NCBI GenBank assembly: GCA_964527785.1
Contig: CAZGNO010000050.1
Location: 1 to 27,563 of the forward strand
DNA from: JADJXV01 sp964527785
GTDB lineage: Bacteria; Bacteroidota; Ignavibacteria; Kapaibacteriales; UBA961
DNA: 27,563 nucleotides
Reading direction: 5' to 3'
Below, in pieces: positions 1 through 5,986 of this stretch; positions within the stretch are counted from its first letter, which is position 1, and every line of letters starts with the position of its first letter. The translations under genes were made by a program, and so were the position numbers. The notes beneath the pieces are model-generated. The model was not told the origin of the DNA, did no database searches, and saw only the letters and a list, made by a program, of their open reading frames with translations.

Positions 1-164
1 GAATCTCAGTTAAGTACTATATGTAAAGGTCTTCAACAGCATACGGAGATTCTTCACTAACGTTCAGAATGACAGGAAATATTAAATTAAAATTAATCTG
101 TCCTACTACTTGCTATCCAAATTTAATCGTTTATATAAGAAAATTCTCTTCCCCTCCTACTCCT

Positions 165-192
165 AAAAGCCACATACCGGTGGCTTTTTTTT
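165..192 (+). terminator. Rho-independent terminator of an upstream gene
   Basis: A 9-bp perfect stem (AAAAGCCAC, 165-173, with GTGGCTTTT, 180-188) closes a 6-nt loop and runs into a T tract to 192. No gene upstream of it is visible, so it probably ends transcription of a plus-strand gene lying before the window. Confidence 0.75.
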
Positions 193-254
193 ATATTTAC
201 TCCTGTTAAAAAATAACTACTCCATTGGTGAGAAATCGGTGAGATTCAAGCCCT

Positions 255-278
255 ACTTTTGTAAATGAGTACAAAAGT
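255..278. promoter_or_regulatory. 9-bp inverted repeat upstream of the cytochrome gene
   Basis: ACTTTTGTA (255-263) and TACAAAAGT (270-278) form a perfect 9-bp inverted repeat with a 6-nt spacer, about 70 bp before the chosen start codon at 347. There is no T tract, so it does not look like a terminator. It could be an operator or a 5'UTR hairpin; function is inferred only from position. Confidence 0.3.
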
Positions 279-346
279 GCATTGAAAAATGCTTTATATA
301 AGGTGCTTTGCGCCGCTATTTTATTACTATTCGGAGGAGTCCAATA

Positions 347-1990
347 ATGAAATGTCTTTTTTCAATATCTTGTATGGTAATGATATGGATAACATCAATT
401 ATCCATGTTACTGCACAAGTCCCGCAGTCGGTTACAATACCGAACCCTATACTGTTTTGTACGCAGGTTCCTGTTGCCCCTGCTTTTTTGAATATGATGG
501 ATGTATTTGGCAATCATCGCGCTGAAACTGATGCTGCCCCACGTGGAGGCGATTTATATATTTTGTATCCGAATGGAACGCTTAAAAATCTGACTTCTGC
601 TGCCGGCTACGGTGGGGTAGGGCTTCTAGCCGGAAACGGGATTGCTGTCCGCCAGCCGTGTGTGCATTGGAGCGGACAGAAAGCGCTGTTCAGCATGGTG
701 GTTGGGTCTCCGAGCGGAGTACATGACCAAACGAAATTTTATTGGCAAATTTACGAAGTGACCAATCTTGACGAGAATCAAACGCCTGTTATTACAAAGA
801 TTGCCACTCAACCTGCCACATACAATAATATTTCTCCGATTTACGGCACGGACGGTAGAATCATATTTACATCCGACCGTCCGCGAAACGGACAAGCTCA
901 TCTCTATCCGCAATTGGATGAATACGAAACAGCTCCGACCAATACCGGCTTATGGAGTTTGGATGCCCTCACAGGAGATTTAAAATTACTTGACCATGCT
1001 CCGTCAGGTGCGTTCTACCCATCAATTGACAGTTATGGTCGTGTAATTTTCGACCGTTGGGATCACTTGCAGCGCGACCAACAAGCAGACTTGGATATGG
1101 ACGCAATCAAAGCAGCACAGCCGGTGCTGTATGGAATGTTCAATTACTCCGATGAATCATCAAGCGCATACCCGCTTTTCAATAACAGAACAGAAATATT
1201 CCCCGAAACACGGGCAGTAAGCAAGGATACGATTCAAAATATGACAACAGATATTCAGGGATTTACATTCAATTTCTTTACTGCATGGCAAATCAATGAA
1301 GACGGCTCTGACGCAGAAACAGTTAATCACGTCGGACGGCACGATTTCCAAGCATATATAAATCACAGCTATACTGCCGATAACAACCTGAAAACCTTCA
1401 ACCCCAATTTCTCTCCGAACGGACCGCGCAGTATGATGAATCTACGTGAAGACCCTACCAATCCGGGTACATATTATTTTGTGGATGGCTCAGAATTTTC
1501 TTGTGACAGATCGGGTCAGGTTCGCAAATTTACGGCTGCACCGACACTTGATACCCGCCAAATGGTATTTACTCCCGTTACTCATAATGAAACATACGGA
1601 TTTATCAACGATAATGACATAGCGACTGTGAAGCATACAGGTCATTATCGCAGTCCGCTTCCGATGACAGATGGTCAGTTGATTGTTTCTCACACTGCTG
1701 ATTCCAGAATTGAACGGAACGACAGCACACCAAGCAACCCTAAAGTTAGATATGATTTCAGAATGAAAACAATGAAACCGTATTTGGGTCTGTATGCTGC
1801 CGATAAATTTCTGACAACAGGCATTACGAAAAATGTTCAGTACTGGTCTCCTAATCAGGGTGTACTAGTCAATTACAATGGGGTATTGTGGGAGCTTGAC
1901 CCCGTAGAGGTAGTGGCAAGAACGATTCCACCAATGAAAACGTCGAAACTTCCTGATGTAGAAAAAACAGTCTTCACTGAAGAAATGTAG
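347..1990 (+). CDS. HzsA-related secreted cytochrome, N-terminal part (frameshifted)
   Basis: Start chosen at ATG 347 because GGAGGAG lies 7 nt upstream (333-339) and a signal peptide follows directly (hydrophobic residues 3-20, likely cleavage after A23 in VTA|Q); an in-frame TTG at 308 would bury it. The 547-residue product resembles the N-terminal part of HzsA-related proteins (hydrazine synthase alpha-subunit-like): a beta-propeller-like region with PD40-type motifs such as IIFTSDRPR and GRVIFDRWDHLQRDQQADLD, then a segment with GPRSMMNLREDP. The reading frame ends at TAG 1988-1990, but the conserved remainder of the family continues in the -1 frame, so this is very likely the front of one protein whose back is the next entry. 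By analogy it would be exported across the inner membrane, receive heme c in the periplasm and leave by T9SS. True hydrazine synthesis is not implied: the other Hzs subunits are absent. Confidence 0.8.
   Translation: MKCLFSISCMVMIWITSIIHVTAQVPQSVTIPNPILFCTQVPVAPAFLNMMDVFGNHRAETDAAPRGGDLYILYPNGTLKNLTSAAGYGGVGLLAGNGIAVRQPCVHWSGQKALFSMVVGSPSGVHDQTKFYWQIYEVTNLDENQTPVITKIATQPATYNNISPIYGTDGRIIFTSDRPRNGQAHLYPQLDEYETAPTNTGLWSLDALTGDLKLLDHAPSGAFYPSIDSYGRVIFDRWDHLQRDQQADLDMDAIKAAQPVLYGMFNYSDESSSAYPLFNNRTEIFPETRAVSKDTIQNMTTDIQGFTFNFFTAWQINEDGSDAETVNHVGRHDFQAYINHSYTADNNLKTFNPNFSPNGPRSMMNLREDPTNPGTYYFVDGSEFSCDRSGQVRKFTAAPTLDTRQMVFTPVTHNETYGFINDNDIATVKHTGHYRSPLPMTDGQLIVSHTADSRIERNDSTPSNPKVRYDFRMKTMKPYLGLYAADKFLTTGITKNVQYWSPNQGVLVNYNGVLWELDPVEVVARTIPPMKTSKLPDVEKTVFTEEM
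1979..1990 (+). other. Probable single-base deletion (frameshift) joining two ORFs
   Basis: Frame 2 reads GAA GAA ATG TAG and stops. In frame 1 a TGA at 1978-1980 closes the frame upstream, then codons from 1984 onward read N-V-D-E-T-E-F-R-N-Y-L-K and run into the conserved HzsA-related C-terminal part without a stop. Adding one A to the AAA at 1983-1985 restores a continuous protein. No canonical -1 slippery heptamer lies in the only window where slipping could work (1981-1987), so an indel (mutation or sequencing/assembly error) is more likely than programmed frameshifting. Confidence 0.75.
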
Positions 1991-2040
1991 ATGAAACGGA
2001 ATTTCGTAATTATCTTAAGTCCAATAATCTTGGAGTAATT

Positions 2041-4335
2041 GTGAGTCGTGATGTAACACATCGCAATTCTGATGATAAGCAACAACCGTTTTTCCTCAAG
2101 GTAGCAGGAACTAATCATCAAAGCCCGAATCCTGTAGGGAAAGTATATGATATATCATATCTACAAATATTGCAGGCAGATCAAATTCGTGGGAAGGGAA
2201 TGAGAACTCAGGGCTCATCCCCGCTTCCGGGTCGGCGGGTTCTTGCCCAAAACATGACGGGAGTGAAAGTCTCCAAACCGTTCAGTCCTGCAACTACACC
2301 GGGTGCAGCTGCTATAGCACATGACGGTTCGGCTGCTGCGTATGTTCCGGCAGGTAGGGCGATGACATGGCATTTAACTGATAATGTCGGCAAAAGTATA
2401 GTGAAGGAACGCTACTGGGTTTCGTTTCAAAAAGGTGAAGTGCGTGTCTGTGCATCTTGTCACGGTTCGAACGAAAGTGCAACTCTTCCTACGCAAATGG
2501 AACCTCAGAACAAACCGGAGGCATTCCGTACTCTTATCAAACATTGGAGAGATAGTGTTGTCAATGTTGCCCCGAGTGCTCCTATTCTCACCTTTCCACC
2601 CAATAATGCGGGTAATGTTTCACAAACACCCTCTATGCAGTGGAGTGTAACTGCCGCAGCTTCGTCCTACAAGCTCGAAATATCAACCAACTATTCATTT
2701 ACGAATATAGTATACATCAATAATTCTGTTACTGATACAGCGCAAACCGTGATGGGACTTGCTACAGCAACCGACTATTTCTGGCGAGTAACAGCAATTA
2801 ATTCCAAAGGAAGTTCAACATCTTCGATCTATAGATTTGTAACCGTTGGCGCATCTCCTCATGTACCGACACTTGCTGTTCCTGCTGATGCCTCTACAGG
2901 AATCCAACTTGCCCCGACGCTTATTTGGAACACTGCAATTGCAGCCCTCACGTATGATTTGCAAGTTTCAACAGCAGCGAACTTTAATTTTACAAATATC
3001 AATCTTACAAACATTGCTACTACTTCAAAAGCAATTTCCGGTTTGCATAATAATACTCTGTATTACTGGAGGGTGCGCAGTGTAAATCAATATGGAACAA
3101 GTGCATGGTCGAATGTGAGGAGCTTTACGACTGTCCCGATTGTAATTCCCGACAAACCTGTTCTAGCCGCTCCATTCGACGGAGCAGGGAATATTGGAAC
3201 ATCACCCACGTTTATTTGGAATGTTGCAGGTGGAGCAGTTACCTACGGAATCCAAGTTTCTACTTTAAGTGACTTCTCAACGACAATTATATCCCAAACC
3301 GGCATTAGTTCTACGCAAAATGCTGCAGCAGGTTTAAGCGGAAATACCGTCTATTATTGGCGGGTGAATGCTACAAACACAGCAGGTACAAGCAATTGGT
3401 CGGATGTTTGGAGCTTTACTTCTGTTGTGGGTGGGGACAGTCTGCCGCCTGAAGTACCGATTATAACCACCCCTACAAACAATCAAACGAATACACTATT
3501 GGACAGATATTTCCGTTGTACACATACTCTGAGAGCTATAACATATAGTCTGCAAGTGTCCACAACTCCGAATTTCTCAAATCTGTTTGTGAATATTTCT
3601 GCAATGGCAGACACATTACATTTTGTGAAGAATTTGGCACCATATACTAAGTATTACTGGCGTATGAACGCCTCAAACAATTATGGTACAAGCAGTTGGT
3701 CTTCGGTATTTAATTGTACTACCGGCAATACGCACGGTGAGTTTCCTCCTGATGTACCGGTATTATCAACTCCTGTGAATAATCAAACGAATACACTGCT
3801 CAGCAGGAATTTTAGGTGCAAACACGCTACAGGAGCAAGTACGTATGGTTTGCAAATAGCAACCGATGCCAATTTTACGAATTTATTCCTGAATGTATCC
3901 GGAATGACAGATACAATCTACTATGTGCAGGATTTAGCGCCGGGCACAACCTACTACTGGCGAATGAACGCGGTGAACAGTCGCGGGAAAAGTGATTGGT
4001 CATCGGTATTTACGTGTACGACAATGGCAGCTCCGAGTCAGCCGACTTCATCGGGAGAGGATGATATTACAGTAAATGCCGACAAGTTTTCGGTATTCCC
4101 GAATCCGGTGAATAATCTTGGAGAAATTCGATTTGAACTGGAGAAGCAAGAACTGTTGAAAATTTCAGTCCGGAATAGTTTGGGAATGGAAATAACCACT
4201 CTCGTAGAAGACGAATTTAATGCCGGGCAGCACTCATTACCGTGGAATTCGGAAAAACTTTCGTCAGGATTATATTTTATTTTTATAAAAAATACGAATG
4301 GTTTTCATTCAATTCCGGTTGTGATTTCCAGGTAA
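2041..4335 (+). CDS. HzsA-related cytochrome, C-terminal part: heme c, five FnIII, T9SS tail
   Basis: This 764-residue ORF lacks a signal peptide and begins inside a conserved region, which supports it being the back half of the preceding gene. GTG 2041 has a GGAG at 2032-2035 that may be fortuitous; the open frame extends back to 1981. Residues 1-175 carry the HzsA-related core: GRRVLAQ, a DGSAAAYVPAGRAMTWHLTD stretch, KERYWVSFQKGEVRVC and one heme-c site CASCH at 137-141. Residues ~176-665 hold five fibronectin type III-like repeats of ~95-100 residues, each ending in a YYWR...N..G.S.WS.V..F(T/C)T-like pattern; repeats 4 and 5 are the most alike and each starts with a TNNQTNTLL or VNNQTNTLL segment. 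Residues ~680-764 form a type A T9SS sorting domain (FSVFPNPVNN ... SSGLYFIFI). The likely role is a secreted or cell-surface redox or binding protein; substrate unknown. Confidence 0.8.
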   Translation: MSRDVTHRNSDDKQQPFFLKVAGTNHQSPNPVGKVYDISYLQILQADQIRGKGMRTQGSSPLPGRRVLAQNMTGVKVSKPFSPATTPGAAAIAHDGSAAAYVPAGRAMTWHLTDNVGKSIVKERYWVSFQKGEVRVCASCHGSNESATLPTQMEPQNKPEAFRTLIKHWRDSVVNVAPSAPILTFPPNNAGNVSQTPSMQWSVTAAASSYKLEISTNYSFTNIVYINNSVTDTAQTVMGLATATDYFWRVTAINSKGSSTSSIYRFVTVGASPHVPTLAVPADASTGIQLAPTLIWNTAIAALTYDLQVSTAANFNFTNINLTNIATTSKAISGLHNNTLYYWRVRSVNQYGTSAWSNVRSFTTVPIVIPDKPVLAAPFDGAGNIGTSPTFIWNVAGGAVTYGIQVSTLSDFSTTIISQTGISSTQNAAAGLSGNTVYYWRVNATNTAGTSNWSDVWSFTSVVGGDSLPPEVPIITTPTNNQTNTLLDRYFRCTHTLRAITYSLQVSTTPNFSNLFVNISAMADTLHFVKNLAPYTKYYWRMNASNNYGTSSWSSVFNCTTGNTHGEFPPDVPVLSTPVNNQTNTLLSRNFRCKHATGASTYGLQIATDANFTNLFLNVSGMTDTIYYVQDLAPGTTYYWRMNAVNSRGKSDWSSVFTCTTMAAPSQPTSSGEDDITVNADKFSVFPNPVNNLGEIRFELEKQELLKISVRNSLGMEITTLVEDEFNAGQHSLPWNSEKLSSGLYFIFIKNTNGFHSIPVVISR

Positions 4336-4353
4336 ATATTTTCAGGTAACTAC

Positions 4354-4394
4354 AAAAAGACCTGTCAGGTTAGAATACCCGACAGGTCTTTTTT
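4354..4394 (+). terminator. Terminator after the cytochrome gene
   Basis: A 13-bp stem (AAAAAGACCTGTC 4354-4366 with its complement from 4381) extended by three pairs after one mismatch closes a TAGAAT loop and ends in a run of T to 4394. It lies 18 bp after the stop codon, so it ends the cytochrome transcript. Confidence 0.85.
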
Positions 4395-4461
4395 AATTGT
4401 TGAAAATCAGTAGGTGCTTGTAACAATCTCCAAATGAATTTTAAAAAAATAAAAAAAGTTC

Positions 4462-4488
4462 TGTAACAAGAATTCACTCTCTTGGTTA
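4462..4488 (+). promoter_or_regulatory. Candidate ECF-sigma promoter of the Spy/CpxP-like gene
   Basis: TGTAAC (4462-4467) is followed after 17 bp by GTTA (4485-4488), spacing and composition like an extracytoplasmic-function sigma promoter. It sits ~75 bp before the lipoprotein start and just after an A-rich tract. Envelope-stress control would suit a Spy/CpxP-like product, but this rests on a short motif only. Confidence 0.3.
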
Positions 4489-4561
4489 GTATTATCAAAA
4501 TGGAAATGCATTCCCAAAAACTTTCAGCTTACTTTTTTACATTCTTTTCTGGAGATTACCC

Positions 4562-5293
4562 ATGAAAAATACATTGAAAATCACATTATTAACAGTAGCG
4601 TCTGCTGTCGTAATGTTCACAATCGGTTGCTCAAATAATGACAGCCCATTATCTTCAAACTCGGATAACAGTTCAGACGCACTTACTTTGCTCGTTAATA
4701 ATAGCACAACGGATTTCACATCTGTCAGTGAAAATGGTGAATTTCCAAATGACAATGGCGAAACATCTTTCTGTACACCTCCTGGCGGTGATCGAGGCAG
4801 ACATCATGAAGGCGGCGGACCACGCGGTGGCGGAATTGGTTTGAGAGATTCCAGCAGATTCGGACAGCTTCCAAGAATTCTACCTTGCTTAGAGCTAACT
4901 GAAGATCAAATTACACAGTTAAGAACATTGATGGAAGGTTTCAAAACTTCTGTAAATCAAATTTTAACTGATACACGTGCAGCAGAACAGCCATTCCGCG
5001 CAGCAGCCGATTCACAAGTAAAAGTTATCAGAGATGCAGTGAAAGCCGGAACAATGACACGTGAAGAAGCACGCACAGCAATCGAAGCAATACGTGCACA
5101 ACTCATAGCTGATACAAAACCGCTTCGTGAAGCAGCACGTGCAGCAATCGAAGATTTGCAAAATGCACTTTTACCACAAATTCGTGCGCTCCTCACAGAA
5201 ACACAGCTTGCAATATGGGATGCTTGGATGACAACAGGAACAGTACCATGCGCTTCCGGTCGCCCACCACATGGCGGCAAAGGTCGCAGGTAA
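4562..5293 (+). CDS. Spy/CpxP-like lipoprotein with His/Gly-rich linker
   Basis: GGAG (4551-4554) sits 7 nt before the ATG. The 243-residue product begins with a lipoprotein signal peptide (lipobox TIGC, lipidated Cys23; Thr at -3 is atypical). Residues ~24-75 are Ser/Asn/Asp-rich and probably disordered. Residues ~76-92 form a Gly/Arg/His-rich linker (GDRGRHHEGGGPRGGG). Residues ~110-225 are predicted all-helical with the LTxxQ-type motifs of the Spy/CpxP superfamily (LTEDQITQL near 111 and LTETQLAIW near 209) around a long Ala/Arg/Glu-rich helix. Such proteins are periplasmic stress chaperones or metal/stress sensors; here it would be membrane-anchored. It stands alone between two terminators, so it is probably monocistronic. 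Family assignment rests on the LTxxQ pattern and helix content; the exact role is unknown. Confidence 0.75.
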   Translation: MKNTLKITLLTVASAVVMFTIGCSNNDSPLSSNSDNSSDALTLLVNNSTTDFTSVSENGEFPNDNGETSFCTPPGGDRGRHHEGGGPRGGGIGLRDSSRFGQLPRILPCLELTEDQITQLRTLMEGFKTSVNQILTDTRAAEQPFRAAADSQVKVIRDAVKAGTMTREEARTAIEAIRAQLIADTKPLREAARAAIEDLQNALLPQIRALLTETQLAIWDAWMTTGTVPCASGRPPHGGKGRR

Positions 5294-5334
5294 TTACATT
5301 AAATAATTATTCTCACCACAATAATTATTTAATT

Positions 5335-5372
5335 AATCGGCAGAAAATTAATTTTTTCTGCCGATTTTTTTT
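5335..5372 (+). terminator. Terminator after the Spy/CpxP-like gene
   Basis: A perfect 13-bp stem (AATCGGCAGAAAA 5335-5347 with TTTTCTGCCGATT 5354-5366) with a 6-nt loop is followed by T to 5372. It begins about 40 bp after the lipoprotein stop codon. Confidence 0.85.
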
Positions 5373-5508
5373 ATTTTAATTAGTGATGTTACGCAAGATT
5401 ATATTGATTAGACCTTATCAGCAACAAATTTACACAGGAGTAGACGAGCAAAGTCAAGTCAGGTGTATACCGCCGTGCATGGATTAGTTATAAAATCAAT
5501 TATGGGTC

Positions 5509-5531
5509 AGGTCGGTTGCTACAACCGACCT
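5509..5531. repeat. Hairpin 1 between the arms
   Basis: A perfect 10-bp stem, AGGTCGGTTG and CAACCGACCT, with loop CTA. Its core GTTGCTACAAC is the exact reverse complement of the core of the next hairpin (GTTGTAGCAAC). Confidence 0.8.
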
Positions 5532-5553
5532 TTCTGCTAAACGTCTATACGGA

Positions 5554-5576
5554 AAGGCAGTTGTAGCAACTGCCTT
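5554..5576. repeat. Hairpin 2 between the arms
   Basis: A perfect 10-bp stem, AAGGCAGTTG and CAACTGCCTT, with loop TAG. A T-rich run follows at 5581-5592, so in the plus direction it could also act as a weak terminator. Confidence 0.75.
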
Positions 5577-5720
5577 GACTTTGTTTTTTTTTGCTTTATT
5601 ACATATCAATGCACGGCGGTAAGGACCTGACTTGACTTTGCATGATTACTATTGCTTTAATTTGACATTCATCGAAATATTTTGCGTAAGATCAGTTAAT
5701 ATTTTATTGGGGGTGTTTCT

Positions 5721-5866
5721 TAGGGCGATGCCCCAAGCTAGGGTGCTGTAGACTTTCAGTCTGAGGGGAAGGTAAGAATTACTACCTCATTTACTCGAAA
5801 ATCAAATAGTAACATCAAAAGCCCACCGGGCTTACACACCAAAGCTAGGGACATCACCCCTAGTGA
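5721..5866. repeat. Imperfect inverted repeat upstream of the exporter gene
   Basis: TAGGGCGATGCCCCAAGCTAGGGTG (two halves at ~5721-5745) aligns imperfectly with the reverse complement of ~5838-5863 (TAGGGGTGATGTCCCTAGCT then TTGGTG). Between the arms are small hairpins GACT-TTC-AGTC (5751-5761) and AAGCCC-ACC-GGGCTT (5819-5833). It lies next to MITE-like element 1 and fills most of the leader of the exporter gene; it may be a separate dispersed repeat or a structured leader. Confidence 0.45.
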
Positions 5867-5986
5867 AATTGGATGACAAAATCCACCAAACCAATCAATC
5901 CCCACAATTGGTACAATCTTTGCATAGAGCGTAGGGTACAGTCAGAGTTTTTTTCAGATTGTTATTTACCAATTACTTACGCTTTA

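Larger units (their letters stand above)
1..346. other. Intergenic region before the cytochrome gene
   Basis: No convincing gene. It holds the terminator of an unseen upstream gene (165-192), a 9-bp inverted repeat (255-278) and, at 45-76, a stretch whose reverse complement reads as a TGTCATTCTGAA...GTGAAGAATCT type sequence. From memory, sequences of that type are dispersed between genes in many bacteria. An 11-bp-period direct repeat (GGTGAGA at 227 and 238) is also visible. Short ORFs that start here are out-of-frame shadows of the downstream gene. Confidence 0.5.
5448..5641. repeat. 33-bp inverted repeat arms inside element 1
   Basis: Arm 5448-5480 and the reverse complement of arm 5609-5641 match at 30 of 33 positions: 17 bases starting GCAAAGTCAAGTCAGG, a 4-base variable spot, then ACCGCCGTGCAT. 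The 128-bp space between the arms holds the two small hairpins. A transcript would fold into one long stem with a forked top. Confidence 0.8.
5382..5696. mobile_element. MITE-like element 1 (315 bp)
   Basis: The left end (5382-5398, A[G]TGATGTTACGCAAGA) and the reverse complement of the right end (5680-5696, ACTGATCTTACGCAAAA) are near-identical terminal inverted repeats. They match the ends of the element at 12869-13161. Outside the ends lie TAATT (5377-5381) and TAATA (5697-5701), a likely 5-bp target duplication with one mismatch. No transposase ORF is inside. The interior is almost entirely inverted repeats. Mobilising transposase not present in the window. Confidence 0.6.

Noticed and set aside
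289..525. 78-codon ORF overlapping the start of the cytochrome gene
   Set aside because: It is in another frame of a gene with a strong Shine-Dalgarno and signal peptide; no family resemblance.
1955..1975. GAAAAAACAG run as a programmed -1 frameshift site
   Set aside because: The zero-frame codons are AAA ACA, not a canonical X XXY YYZ heptamer, and a slip there would hit TGA at 1978-1980.
347..4335. Hydrazine synthesis (anammox) locus
   Set aside because: Only an HzsA-related protein is present, without the beta/gamma subunits or hydrazine dehydrogenase; such relatives occur outside anammox bacteria.
5873..5986. Upstream ATG giving 38 more residues to the ABC exporter
   Set aside because: The extra residues lie over a repeat element, do not resemble the family and lack a Shine-Dalgarno; MARFSFPFYRQYDAMDCGPT is the usual N-terminus.
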